Assembly (NCBI RefSeq): GCF_017495225.1
Contig: NZ_JAFEIG010000020.1
Coordinates: 186,001 to 250,000 of the forward strand
Source: Daejeonella sp.
GTDB taxonomy: Bacteria; Bacteroidota; Bacteroidia; Sphingobacteriales; Sphingobacteriaceae
Length of the DNA: 64,000 nucleotides
Reading direction: 5' to 3'
In this document: one piece after another, positions 37,981 to 47,131 of the stretch
Layout of the letters: every line of letters starts with the position of its first letter
Position numbering within the stretch: position 1 is the stretch's first letter
Notes under the pieces: generated by a model
The model's database searches: none
What the model saw: only the letters and a program-made list of their open reading frames with translations
What the model was told of the DNA's origin: nothing
Made by a program: the position numbers and the translations under genes

Positions 37981-38014
37981 GGTAAGCGGTGTTTCTTTTT
38001 AGAAACTTAATACC
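37981..38014 (-). promoter_or_regulatory. Hairpin in the rpmI-rplT gap (possible L20 site)
   Basis: On the minus strand GTTTCT-AAAA-AGAAAC forms a 6-bp stem, flanked by GGTA and TACC that can pair outside asymmetric internal bulges. L20 autoregulation in other bacteria uses structures mimicking 23S rRNA with internal loops; the match here is only by position and shape. Confidence 0.25.
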
Positions 38015-38041
38015 TGATACCTGGTTAAATTAATTGGTTGA

Positions 38042-38242
38042 TTACTTGCCTATACAAAGCATACGCTTAACGTTGCCTGAATCTGCATCAGAAACTAAAC
38101 TTGTCTGACCCAAGGCACGCTTACGTTTGTTACTCATCTTGGTTAAGATGTGACTTTTAAAAGCGTTCTTTCTTTTGATTTTACCTGTTCCAGTAAGCTT
38201 GAATCGCTTTTTTGCACTGGAACACGTTTTCATTTTTGGCAT
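38042..38242 (-). CDS. rpmI: 50S ribosomal protein L35
   Basis: 66 residues: [35 protein letters not shown]... and [11 protein letters not shown], typical L35. The run [11 protein letters not shown] matches the [11 protein letters not shown] family motif. Between infC (77-bp gap) and rplT (76-bp gap). Confidence 0.97.
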   Translation of the reverse strand: MPKMKTCSSAKKRFKLTGTGKIKRKNAFKSHILTKMSNKRKRALGQTSLVSDADSGNVKRMLCIGK

Positions 38243-38319
38243 AACTCTCTATTTATTTATTTATAATGATTCATTTTAATGTTGTTATTTACAAAAGCTT
38301 TTCAGCAATAAATAACAAT

Positions 38320-38892
38320 TTACTTTTTACCAGTACCTTTAGGTGCAACGGTTAAAAACATCCGCTTACCTTCTAACTTTGGTAATTGCTCCACTTTACC
38401 TACATCTTCCAAAGCCTGAGCAAATTTTAATAAAAGGATTTCTCCTTGTTCTTTGTATACAATGGCGCGTCCTTTAAAGTGTACATATGCACGTACTTTC
38501 TCACCACCTTCAAGGAAGCCAATAGCATGCTTCAATTTAAATTGAAAATCATGATCACTGGTATTAGGTCCAAAACGGATTTCTTTAATTACCGTTTGTT
38601 TAGCGTTGGACTTAATCTCCTTCATTTTTTTCTTCTGCTCGTATATAAATTTGTTGTAATCAACAATCTTACATACTGGCGGAACTGCATTTGGAGAGAT
38701 TTCAACAAGATCCAAATCCTGCTCAATAGCCATAGCTAAAGCCTCTCTGAATGGATAGATACCTGTCTCCACGTTATCACCAGTCAAACGCACCTCGGGT
38801 GCTCTGATCAAATCATTGATCTTATGTTCTGCTTCTTTCTTTTTAAACGGAGGGCGTGGTCCTCTGTTAAAGCCTGGTCTACCTAATGCCAA
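38320..38892 (-). CDS. infC: Translation initiation factor IF-3, non-AUG (UUG) start
   Basis: 190 residues. After an extension of about 21 residues rich in Gly/Pro/Arg, the IF3 N-domain begins ([18 protein letters not shown]), then [31 protein letters not shown], the linker, and C-domain [26 protein letters not shown]. The start must be the TTG at 38892: no in-frame ATG, GTG or CTG lies upstream before the stop at 38926-38928. IF3 discriminates against non-AUG starts, so a UUG start allows feedback control as with AUU in E. coli. Only 13 nt separate it from the thrS stop. Confidence 0.93.
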   Translation of the reverse strand: MALGRPGFNRGPRPPFKKKEAEHKINDLIRAPEVRLTGDNVETGIYPFREALAMAIEQDLDLVEISPNAVPPVCKIVDYNKFIYEQKKKMKEIKSNAKQTVIKEIRFGPNTSDHDFQFKLKHAIGFLEGGEKVRAYVHFKGRAIVYKEQGEILLLKFAQALEDVGKVEQLPKLEGKRMFLTVAPKGTGKK

Positions 38893-38905
38893 ATTATATT
38901 TTAAT

Positions 38906-40831
38906 TTAAATTGTAATTTCTTTAACTAACTGATTACTAAACTCTTCCATCGTCATGCTTCCTATATCACCCTGGCCATGTCTTCTAACAGAAACCGTGC
39001 CTTCTTCCATTTCTTTCTCACCAATAATGAGCATAAATGGAATTTTCTTCACCTCTGCATCACGAATTTTACGACCAATCTTCTCATCTCTAGAGTCAAT
39101 CAGCCCGCGAATATCGGAATTATTAAGCGATTCTAAAACTTTTTTTGCATAATCCTCATATTTTTCAGAGATCGGTAGAACGATAAACTGTTCAGGACTA
39201 AGCCATAATGGGAATTCTCCAGCACAATGTTCAATTAAAACGGCCACAAAACGCTCTAAAGAGCCAAATGGAGCACGATGAATCATTACCGGGCGGTGTT
39301 TTAAATTATCACTTCCTGTATATTCCAACTCAAATCTTTCTGGTAAATTATAATCCACCTGAATAGTTCCCAATTGCCATTTTCTTCCTAAAGCATCCTT
39401 AACCATGAAGTCTAGCTTCGGTCCGTAGAAAGCTGCCTCCCCTAATTCAACTACTGTTGCCAAACCTTTTTCTTCGGCTGCCTCAATAATTGCTGATTCA
39501 GCTAATTGCCAATTCTCATCTGTTCCGATATATTTTGTCTTATTTTCAGGATCTCTCAATGAAATTTGCGCCGTATAATCATTAAAACCTAAGGCTTTAA
39601 ATACATATAAAACAAGATCAATTACCTTTTTGAATTCTTCTTTAACCTGATCTGGGCGACAAAACAAGTGTGCATCATCTTGAGTAAATCCTCTAACACG
39701 TGTTAAACCATGAAGCTCACCACTTTGTTCATAACGATAAACAGTCCCAAATTCAGCGTATCTAACTGGAAGATCTTTATAAGAACGAGGCTTAGTTTTA
39801 TAAATTTCACAGTGATGAGGACAGTTCATTGGTTTTAAGAAGAACTCCTCTCCTTCTTGTGGTGTTTTTATAGGTTGAAATGAATCAGCGCCATATTTTT
39901 CATAGTGGCCTGAAGTGATATAAAGATTTTTATGTCCGATATGAGGAGTTATAACCTGCTCATAACCAGACTTAACCTGCGCTCTTTGAAGGAAATTCAC
40001 AAGTTTCTCGCGCAAAGCAGCACCTTTAGGCAACCAAAGTGGTAAGCCCATGCCTACTTTTTCGGAAAAGGTAAAAAGCTCTAGTTCTTTACCTAGTTTA
40101 CGATGATCACGTTTCTTAGCCTCTTCAATCATTTGAAGATATTCAGTTAGCTCACTTTGCTTAGGGTAAGTAACACCATAAATACGGGTTAGCTGTTTTT
40201 TACTCTCATCACCGCGCCAATATGCACCCGCCACATTCATCAATTTTACAGCCTTAATAAATCCTGTATTCGGAATGTGTGGTCCGCGGCATAGATCAGT
40301 AAAATTGCCTTGAGTATAGAAAGTAATAGAACCATCAGCCAAATCTTTAATCAGATCTAACTTATATTCATCATTCTTTTCTGTGAAATATGAAACTGCA
40401 TCCGATTTAGAAACAGCTTTTCTAGAAAAATCAGACTTAGCTTTTGCCAATTCCATGATTTTATCTTCAATTTCTTTGAAATTATCAGAAGAAAACTCAC
40501 GATCACCAAAATCAACATCATAATAAAAACCTGTCTCAATTGCCGGTCCGATACCAAATTTAGTCCCCGGGTAGAGTGCCTCCAAAGCTTCCGCCATTAA
40601 ATGCGCTGAAGAATGCCAAAACGTAGACTTACCTTCCTGATCATTCCAGGTTAATAACTTAACTGAAGAATCGCTATCTATCGGACGGGAAGAATCCCAA
40701 ACCTCACCATTTACTACGGCTGCTAAAACATTACGCGCTAAACCTTCAGAAATAGAAAGTGCAATCTGGTGGGCTGTGGTTCCTTGTTCATATTCGCGGA
40801 CAGAACCATCGGGAAGTGTAATTTTGATCAT
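38906..40831 (-). CDS. thrS: Threonyl-tRNA synthetase
   Basis: 641 residues in full ThrRS order: TGS domain (1-62), editing domain with [11 protein letters not shown] and the later [16 protein letters not shown], class II core with the Zn ligands in MNCPHHC, in TQDDAHLF and in MIHRAPFGS, motif 2 [17 protein letters not shown], motif 3 [13 protein letters not shown], and the anticodon-binding domain at the C-terminus. Charges tRNA-Thr and edits Ser-tRNA. First gene of the IF3 operon. Its ATG lies inside an anticodon-arm-like hairpin described separately, which suggests autoregulation. Confidence 0.97.
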   Translation of the reverse strand: MIKITLPDGSVREYEQGTTAHQIALSISEGLARNVLAAVVNGEVWDSSRPIDSDSSVKLLTWNDQEGKSTFWHSSAHLMAEALEALYPGTKFGIGPAIETGFYYDVDFGDREFSSDNFKEIEDKIMELAKAKSDFSRKAVSKSDAVSYFTEKNDEYKLDLIKDLADGSITFYTQGNFTDLCRGPHIPNTGFIKAVKLMNVAGAYWRGDESKKQLTRIYGVTYPKQSELTEYLQMIEEAKKRDHRKLGKELELFTFSEKVGMGLPLWLPKGAALREKLVNFLQRAQVKSGYEQVITPHIGHKNLYITSGHYEKYGADSFQPIKTPQEGEEFFLKPMNCPHHCEIYKTKPRSYKDLPVRYAEFGTVYRYEQSGELHGLTRVRGFTQDDAHLFCRPDQVKEEFKKVIDLVLYVFKALGFNDYTAQISLRDPENKTKYIGTDENWQLAESAIIEAAEEKGLATVVELGEAAFYGPKLDFMVKDALGRKWQLGTIQVDYNLPERFELEYTGSDNLKHRPVMIHRAPFGSLERFVAVLIEHCAGEFPLWLSPEQFIVLPISEKYEDYAKKVLESLNNSDIRGLIDSRDEKIGRKIRDAEVKKIPFMLIIGEKEMEEGTVSVRRHGQGDIGSMTMEEFSNQLVKEITI

Positions 40832-40843
40832 CTACAAAATGAT
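40827..40843 (-). promoter_or_regulatory. tRNA-Thr anticodon-arm-like hairpin containing the thrS start codon
   Basis: On the mRNA strand ATCAT-TTTGTAG-ATGAT forms a 5-bp stem with a 7-nt loop, the size of an anticodon arm. Read as loop positions 32-38, UUUGUAG has U33, anticodon UGU (Thr, reads ACA) and A37. The thrS AUG (40831-40829) is the first triplet of the 3' stem strand. In E. coli ThrRS represses its own mRNA by binding similar mimics. The function here is inferred. Confidence 0.6.
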
Positions 40844-40870
40844 TTATACGTTCTTAATATTAATTCAAAT

Positions 40871-40889
40871 GATCATCTACAAAATGATC
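40871..40889 (-). promoter_or_regulatory. Second tRNA-Thr anticodon-arm-like hairpin in the thrS leader
   Basis: GATCAT-TTTGTAG-ATGATC: 6-bp perfect stem with the identical 7-nt loop UUUGUAG, centred 45 nt upstream of the first. The two sites share a 19-nt direct repeat (40825-40843 and 40870-40888). Two anticodon-like arms would suit the two anticodon-binding domains of dimeric ThrRS. Confidence 0.6.
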
Positions 40890-40989
40890 TTCATTTCATT
40901 ACAAAATTAAGAATTTTTAAGGGAAAAATGATTAAAACAACAATTTAATCGGCTAAAAGGCTAAAATTATCCACAAAAACACATTTTGA

Positions 40990-41718
40990 TTAGACATTTC
41001 CCCAACCACGAGTCAAAACATCTGCCAAGTGCATCGTTTTAATAGGAATTTGATGCTGATCGATATAGGCTTGTATGTTCAAAAGGCAAGATGAATCGGT
41101 TGAAATAATGAAATTAGCATCCATCTCAAGCGCATTATTCACCTTTTGTTCAGCCATAGCGCTAGAAATTGAATCAAACTTAACTGCAAATGTACCACCA
41201 AAGCCACAGCAAACATCTGTATCCTTCATCTCAACCAACTCTAAACCATGAACTTTGCTTAATAATTGCCTCGGCTCATCTTTAATTTTACATTCTCTTA
41301 GTCCAGAGCAAGAATCATGATAAACCGCTCTTCCCTCCAACTCAGCACCGAAATAATCCTTCTTAATAACATTTACCAAGAAATCACTTAATTCATGAAT
41401 ATTAGCTTGAATTGCCCTGCATTTATTATGGACTACCGTATTGGTAAACAGGTCATTATAAGAATTTTTCACCATACCTGTACAAGAGGCCGATGGCGAA
41501 ACGATATAATTATTTTCAGAAAAAGTATGTAAAAATTTACCTCCTACAGCTTTTGCCTCTTCCCAAAAACCGGCATTATAAGCTGGCTGTCCGCAGCAAG
41601 TTTGCTCAGCATTGTAGATAACCTTACATCCTGCCTTTTCAAGGATTTTAACGGTATTAAAAGCAGTTTCAGGGTAAAGCTGATCAATAAAGCAAGGGAT
41701 AAATAATTCAACGTTCAT
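40990..41718 (-). CDS. (Fe-S)-binding protein, LutA/YkgE family
   Basis: 242 residues with two CCG domains: CCGQPAYNAGFWEEAK (about residue 41) and DTDVCCGFGGTFAVKF (about 170), plus SPSASCTGMVKN and YHDSCSGLRECKI. These match LutA, part of the LutABC lactate oxidation complex, or a related heterodisulfide-reductase-like subunit. LutB and LutC homologues are not adjacent, so the partner is unknown. 37 bp downstream of the MFS gene on the same strand. Confidence 0.87.
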   Translation of the reverse strand: MNVELFIPCFIDQLYPETAFNTVKILEKAGCKVIYNAEQTCCGQPAYNAGFWEEAKAVGGKFLHTFSENNYIVSPSASCTGMVKNSYNDLFTNTVVHNKCRAIQANIHELSDFLVNVIKKDYFGAELEGRAVYHDSCSGLRECKIKDEPRQLLSKVHGLELVEMKDTDVCCGFGGTFAVKFDSISSAMAEQKVNNALEMDANFIISTDSSCLLNIQAYIDQHQIPIKTMHLADVLTRGWGNV

Positions 41719-41755
41719 AAAATTTATTAAGCAGCGCTAAATTCAGAAAAAAAAT

Positions 41756-43066
41756 CTAATCCTTTGTTAAAGAAGAGGAAGAATCTGACTTTAAAAATAA
41801 TAATGATATTAAAATGAGTAATCCAATAATAAAAAAGCTTGCCAAGCTTACCGCTGAATTACGCATGCTTCCTGTAAATTCTTCAATATAGGCAAAGCTA
41901 AATAAGCCGATAACAATAGCCAATTTCTCTGTGACATCATAAAAACTAAAGAAAGAGGCTGTATCTGGGGTGTTTTCTGGCAAAAACTTAGAATATGTTG
42001 ACCTAGAAATAGATTGAATACCACCCATCACTAATCCCACAACTACGGCCAAAGCATAAAACTGTTGTTCATTTTGAATATGATATGCTCCAAAACAAAT
42101 TGCTATCCAGACTATAACTACCCCTATAATTACCTGAATATTTCCATATTTTTTAGCCAAATAAGACATAATCAGGGCTCCAAAAATAGCTACCAACTGA
42201 ATTATCAGAATAATGGCTATCAATTTTGAAGTGCCTAATTTCAGTACTTTTTCACCAAATCCAGCAGCTACCAACATGATGGTCTGCACCCCCATCGAAT
42301 AAAAAAAGAAAGCTAAAAGAAACCTTTTGAGATAGAACATTTCCTTCATTTGATGCCAAACTTTTAGGAGCTCTTCAAAACCACTTTTGACATTTAGTTT
42401 CGACATTTTATCGAAATTGGGACTATCAGCGGGCAATTTCTTGAATGGAATTTGAGAAAATGTAATCCACCAAATGCCGACCAATAAGAAGGATAATCGA
42501 GCAGGTAATGAGGCATCAGTAATTCCAAATAAATCAGGTTTTAGGACAAACGCAAAACAGATAATCTGTAAAATTACACTTCCAACATAACCATAAGCAT
42601 AACCTTTAGCACTTACTTTGTCTTGTTGATCCACACTTGCAATTTCAGGGAGATAGGAATTGTTAAACATCATTCCACCGATATAGCCTATCGCTGCAAG
42701 TCCGAAGCAAATTATTCCCCATTCTAGCGTTTCTAATTTAAAAAAGAACAAGCCGGCACATGCAAAACTTCCCAGATAGGTAAAAGCCTTCATAAAAACC
42801 TTCTTATTGCCTCTATAATCGGCAATAGATGATAAAAAAGGGAGAACAATAGCCATAATTAGATAGGCCACTGAAAGCGCATAATTAGAAAGAGCTGTGT
42901 TTGTAAACACCCTTCCAAAGAAAGTAACCTTATCCCCATTTTCCTGTGTAGTGGTAATAATTGTGTAATAAGCAGGAAATATGGTGGAGGTAATTACCAA
43001 ATTATAAGCTGAATTTGACCAATCAAACATGGCCCAAGCTTTTATGGTAGATTTATCATTTTTCAT
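41756..43066 (-). CDS. MFS transporter, UMF1 family (Atg22-like)
   Basis: 436 residues with about 12 hydrophobic helices. The N-terminal AWAMFDWSNSAYNLVITSTIFPAYY is diagnostic for the UMF1 family related to yeast Atg22. Later YIGGMMFNNSYLPEIA and GLVMGGIQSISRSTYSKFLP. Inner-membrane permease; the substrate is unknown, amino acids being possible by analogy with Atg22. Confidence 0.9.
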   Translation of the reverse strand: MKNDKSTIKAWAMFDWSNSAYNLVITSTIFPAYYTIITTTQENGDKVTFFGRVFTNTALSNYALSVAYLIMAIVLPFLSSIADYRGNKKVFMKAFTYLGSFACAGLFFFKLETLEWGIICFGLAAIGYIGGMMFNNSYLPEIASVDQQDKVSAKGYAYGYVGSVILQIICFAFVLKPDLFGITDASLPARLSFLLVGIWWITFSQIPFKKLPADSPNFDKMSKLNVKSGFEELLKVWHQMKEMFYLKRFLLAFFFYSMGVQTIMLVAAGFGEKVLKLGTSKLIAIILIIQLVAIFGALIMSYLAKKYGNIQVIIGVVIVWIAICFGAYHIQNEQQFYALAVVVGLVMGGIQSISRSTYSKFLPENTPDTASFFSFYDVTEKLAIVIGLFSFAYIEEFTGSMRNSAVSLASFFIIGLLILISLLFLKSDSSSSLTKD

Positions 43067-43175
43067 TTTCTGGAAGGCTCTTTTTATTTAGCAATTTGCA
43101 TTAATTTTAAAACAATTCAAATAAATGGAAAATTATAAGCCTAAACGAATTGATTTTTTTTATTAATTCATAGAA

Positions 43176-45068
43176 TTACAAAGTGTATTGATCGCCGTTT
43201 AATTGTATAGTTCCAGCATCCAAAAGTAGCCGAATAGCATCTAATTTTTCTGTTTCTGTACCGATATTAATTAACTCAATTAAGTCATTTAAAATTAATT
43301 CTTTATCTACCAATATCTCAAGTATTACTTTAGATAATTTTTCATTAATATTCGAGTTCCTCGATGATTTTTTAGCTTCAAGACAAACATCACAAACACC
43401 ACATAATGGGGCTTTAGGTTCATTAAAATAGTGTAATAACTGCTGACTCCTACAAATTGGATTAACTGCATATTTGATAATAGATTCAATTTGAGTTTTA
43501 TGAATCTCATATCTATCCGCATGGTACTTTTTGTTAATTATGAGGTGGGATGAATCCACCCGTGGCTTTACAAATAATAAATGCGGCTTATCAGTTTGTT
43601 CAACATAATGAATTAGCTCCAGAGCTTGAAGTTTATGAAGAATACTTTTTACTTCTGCACGATTTATTCCTAATCTTTTTGCAAGATCACTTTCTTTAAT
43701 ACCTGTTAATTGATCAAAAATCCCCCCATAGGATCTCAATAAAACCTTTATAAATAAGTCGTAAGCAGGCTGCTCCACCTGAAAGCGATAAAGCGCTTCC
43801 GATTCGAATAAAACCTGAACCCTTGAAGGTAGAAATACGGTTTCTGTCATGGCGATATATTCATCGCGTTCTAGAAACTTTATAGCGTGTAATGTACGAT
43901 GAGGTTCAAGCTTAAAACGATTACAAAAATCGGCCATATCAAATTCAAGCGAAAGGCCTTCACCTGCACCATAAGCCAGCTGATAATAATTTCCTAAATG
44001 ATGATAAATCTGTTTAATTTCAGCAATTGAGGGATATTGCTGCTCTAATCGGCTAACTATTTGAGGTAAATCAGCTTGATTATATAGTAAAACTGCATAA
44101 GATTTTTTTTCATCACGACCTCCCCTGCCAGCCTCCTGATAATAGGCCTCTAAACTTTCAGGAAGGTCTAAATGAACTACAAAACGAACATCCGCCTTGT
44201 CGATTCCCATCCCAAAGGCATTGGTTGCGACAATTATTTTAACTTCAGATTTTTTCCAGGCCGTCTGTTTTTTCATTCTAGTTGGAGTATCCAAGCCAGC
44301 ATGGTAAAAATCCGCAGAAATACCTTGCATACTTAATTGCCTAGCAATCTCCTGAGTCTCCCTTCTATTTCGTACATACACAATTCCAGTTCCATTCACA
44401 TTTTTGGCAATCTTGAATAATTTACGAAGCTTATTCTCCTCATTATAAACCAGATAGCTTAAGTTCTTTCGTTCAAATGACTTCCTAAAAACCTGTGCCT
44501 TTTTGAAATTTAATCGAGACTGAATATCAGCAGCCACACGCTCAGTAGCAGTGGCTGTAAGGGCTAAAACAGGAACTTTGGGATGAATTTCCCTCAATTC
44601 GCTTAGCCTTAAATATGGTGGTCTAAAATCATAACCCCATTGAGAAATACAATGTGCTTCATCAATGGCAATTAAATTAACATTCATGTGGCTAATCCGA
44701 ACCTTCACTATGTCTGATAAAAGTCGCTCGGGTGAGATATATAGAAATTTCACATCCCCATAAATGCAATTATCTAAAGCAATATCTACTTCTCTTTTAC
44801 CCATTCCTGAGATAAGAGCAATCGCTTTAATTCCCTTTTCATTTAAATTCTCCACTTGATCTTTCATCAAGGCAATTAATGGAGAAACAACGATACAGAT
44901 ACCCGGATTTAAGAGTGCAGGAACCTGAAAACAAATTGATTTACCTCCACCTGTTGGCATCAAGGCAAGTGTATCCCGCCCATCTAAAACCGATTGGATA
45001 ATTTCTTCCTGTAGCGGACGAAACTGATCATAGCCCCAATAGTTAGAAAGAACGCTGTGGATGGTCAT
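43176..45068 (-). CDS. recQ: ATP-dependent DNA helicase RecQ
   Basis: 630 residues. Helicase motifs: FRPLQEEII, Walker A MPTGGGKSICFQ, DEAH box AIDEAHCISQWGYDFRP, LTATAT, FGMGIDKADVRFVVHLDLP and QEAGRGGRDEK. RecQ-C zinc cluster with CRSQQLL and CGVCDVC, and a winged-helix region. The C-terminal part is short and no clear HRDC domain is seen. Unwinds DNA 3'-5' in recombination repair. Confidence 0.93.
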   Translation of the reverse strand: MTIHSVLSNYWGYDQFRPLQEEIIQSVLDGRDTLALMPTGGGKSICFQVPALLNPGICIVVSPLIALMKDQVENLNEKGIKAIALISGMGKREVDIALDNCIYGDVKFLYISPERLLSDIVKVRISHMNVNLIAIDEAHCISQWGYDFRPPYLRLSELREIHPKVPVLALTATATERVAADIQSRLNFKKAQVFRKSFERKNLSYLVYNEENKLRKLFKIAKNVNGTGIVYVRNRRETQEIARQLSMQGISADFYHAGLDTPTRMKKQTAWKKSEVKIIVATNAFGMGIDKADVRFVVHLDLPESLEAYYQEAGRGGRDEKKSYAVLLYNQADLPQIVSRLEQQYPSIAEIKQIYHHLGNYYQLAYGAGEGLSLEFDMADFCNRFKLEPHRTLHAIKFLERDEYIAMTETVFLPSRVQVLFESEALYRFQVEQPAYDLFIKVLLRSYGGIFDQLTGIKESDLAKRLGINRAEVKSILHKLQALELIHYVEQTDKPHLLFVKPRVDSSHLIINKKYHADRYEIHKTQIESIIKYAVNPICRSQQLLHYFNEPKAPLCGVCDVCLEAKKSSRNSNINEKLSKVILEILVDKELILNDLIELINIGTETEKLDAIRLLLDAGTIQLNGDQYTL

Positions 45069-45213
45069 AAATAAAGCTTGTAAGGCTTAAAATTAAAGGT
45101 ATTGAATTAATGAAGAAAGATATTTTTAAAATAAAAATTCTGAACAAATGAATTTACAACAGAATTGATTTTTCGTAAATATGAGTAAAAAAGCTTGTTT
45201 TTAGAATTCAACC

Positions 45214-45654
45214 TCAATCCTCCCTTATCATCTGCTCTGCTTCTACCGTTTCTCTACCTTTGAATTTCATTTTTCCAGACCAGGTTCCTTCACTCTATGT
45301 GTAGATATAAATCATATCGTTATCAAAGGTATAATCATCAAAGTCTCTCGGGTTCTTTTTTAAGTTCGGAATATTTGTTTTATCCGAATGTTTATAAATA
45401 ACTATTTTATACTCTGCATACTTGGTTAGGTCTTTTGCCCTGTTTTTATAGGCAAAGCTATCTACGGTTCGTTCATTTTGGTAATTATCGCTATAGTTTT
45501 GAACAATAAAAACATGAGTTTTGTAAAAATAGGGCTTGCCATTGTCTGACATGGTGTCTATCCTAGAAAACTGAACTAAGCTTTCAAATTCTAAAGCCTC
45601 TTGTTTGCAAGAAACTATTGTACACAAAAACAAAAATAAAATTACATTTTCCAT
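45214..45654 (-). pseudogene. Lipoprotein paralogue of the 48275 gene, broken by a nonsense codon
   Basis: Signal and lipobox-like start MENVILFLFLCTIVSC, then a close match to the 48275-48715 protein (LVQFSRIDTMSDNGKPYF, DNYQNERTVDSFAYKNRAKDL, KTNIPNLKKNPRDFD). At 45295-45297 TAG stands where the intact copy has TGG (Trp of YRWSEGTW); the frame then continues in register (SEGTWSGKMKFKGRETVEAEQ) to a TGA at 45214. Total length is 441 nt, exactly that of the intact copy. A 119-residue truncated product may still be made. Confidence 0.8.
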
Positions 45655-45863
45655 GGTTGTTCTTAATTTAATTACAATAACTAATGTTTATAATATGTTA
45701 GCCATTTGCTATTACAATATTTCATAAAAAAATTTAATAAACACCATTTTTAATTACATCATAGGCAATAATTAAATAATATTTTCAAAATAAGGGTAAA
45801 CTTCCTTACGATAATTTTATGCTTTAGGATTTGCTTTTGTAACAAATTTCAAGACGATTAAAA

Positions 45864-46376
45864 TTAATCATAATAACCTATGTAATCAATGAACCAAGTT
45901 GCATTTTCCTTAGTTAAAGTAAAAAGCATTTTAGTATAACCATAATTTTTAGATGGTGGGACATAAAATTGAACTATCGCTTTATCCTTCACGATCGATA
46001 TTTTTTTAAAAACACCCGAATTGTATTGCAATAAAATTCCTTCAGGTTCAAAACTTTTAAAAACAACATCCAAGTTTAAACCCAGAATAGCATAAATTCC
46101 TTCGGTTTTTGGAGATGAATTAAAGGTCTTTAATTCATCTCCAATTTTTTGAAAATATTGCCTTAGATTATTAATAAAAGTTTCAGAAATAGAGCCGCTT
46201 GATTTTAGCCAGTTCAAATAATGCTCAACAGCCAGCATATCAACAGAAGGCTTAATAAGTGTATCAATCTCGTTCCAAACTAATATACTTCTATGAGACT
46301 CTAGGGTGTCCACAATTCTTGTAGGTTTTGATTGCTCTTCAACATACCACTTTAAAAAGTCTATTTTCGGGTAGGA
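45864..46376 (-). pseudogene. 5'-truncated paralogue of the 46361 gene
   Basis: The open frame runs from a stop at 46377-46379 and its first residues (PKIDFLKWYVEEQSKPTRIV) align with the start of the mature domain of the neighbouring gene (FFLHWYKNNENKIETVRII), but signal peptide and ATG are absent; the only start is a GTG at 46313 inside the domain. The rest (VEHYLNWLKSS, MLFTLTKENATWFIDYIGYYD) is intact. Its 5' end overlaps the 3' end of the neighbour in another frame, as expected after a deletion between tandem copies, or after a frameshift within a two-domain gene. Confidence 0.6.
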
Positions 46377-46945
46377 TTATAATAATCTACATTAAACTCA
46401 AGATCGTCAATTAGCCACTTTTCTTCAACTTTTGAAAGTGTAAAAATCAAGTGGACGTGATTAACTATATCAAATTGGGCAATAGCTTTATCGCCTACTA
46501 TATAAATTCTTGTAAAAACACCTTTGTTTATATAATCTAATGTCTCTTCTGGTTCAAAACCCAGAATCAAGTCCGCTTCTAATCCTCCGATAGGGCCAAA
46601 ATAATCGACTAAAGGATATTTTTTTAAGGTGTCGGCTATTTCTTGATAATAATATCGAATGTTATTTAAATAAGACTGCGAAACAAAATTTGATTTTTTT
46701 AGATTAAAAAGGTAAACATCAACTGCATCCATATCTATTCTTGCTAAACTATCCCCTTTTTTTTCCTCATTTTCGTTTAGGCCTTTAATTATTCGTACGG
46801 TTTCTATTTTGTTTTCATTGTTTTTATACCAATGCAAAAAAAATGTTATGGTATGCTTTATATTTAATTTATCACCATTTTTTTCTTGACTATAGCTATA
46901 ATTAACAAATAGTAAGAGAATAAGTGCAAAGGCGTATTTTTTCAT
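46361..46945 (-). CDS. Secreted protein of a tandem paralogue family (DUF3828/NTF2-like; immunity candidate)
   Basis: 194 residues with signal peptide (MKKYAFALILLLFVNYSYSQ). Body pattern: FFLHWYKNN, MDAVDVYLFNLKKSNFVSQSYLNNIRYYYQ, ADLILGFEPEETLDYI, KAIAQFDI and LIFTLSKVEEKWLIDDL; this resembles DUF3828-type, NTF2-fold periplasmic proteins. It is the only intact copy of three in tandem. A start-less toxin-tip-like frame ends 13 nt upstream, the arrangement of toxin fragment plus immunity gene. The immunity role is inference. Confidence 0.6.
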   Translation of the reverse strand: MKKYAFALILLLFVNYSYSQEKNGDKLNIKHTITFFLHWYKNNENKIETVRIIKGLNENEEKKGDSLARIDMDAVDVYLFNLKKSNFVSQSYLNNIRYYYQEIADTLKKYPLVDYFGPIGGLEADLILGFEPEETLDYINKGVFTRIYIVGDKAIAQFDIVNHVHLIFTLSKVEEKWLIDDLEFNVDYYNPTRK

Positions 46946-46957
46946 TTTTACTAATTT

Positions 46958-47131
46958 TTATACTTTTTCTAAATTGCTAACAATATAGTCATGCATTCCT
47001 TGCTGATTTCTGTATTGTGTTATTGATGTCTTTCCTGTAATTTTAGCAGCACTCGAGGAATAGTACAGACGATCATTATGATTTGCACCTATGCAGCGAT
47101 TGTCTGTCGCACTATCAACAAATTGAATTAA
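46958..47131 (-). pseudogene. Start-less 57-codon C-terminal fragment, toxin-tip-like
   Basis: Between two paralogue genes the minus strand has an open frame from a TGA at 47132-47134 to TAA at 46958-46960 with no good early start. Its product has protein-like composition (DSATDNRCIGANHNDRLYYS, then SAAKITGKTSITQYRNQQGM and HDYIVSNLEKV). It starts exactly at the end of the broken gene 47128-47692 and stops 13 nt before the next signal-peptide gene. Reads as the 3' end of a polymorphic toxin left in front of its immunity gene; no family identified. Confidence 0.45.

Noticed and set aside
38446..38739. 97-codon plus-strand frame opposite infC
   Set aside because: Lies entirely within the conserved infC coding sequence on the other strand; no start context or family.
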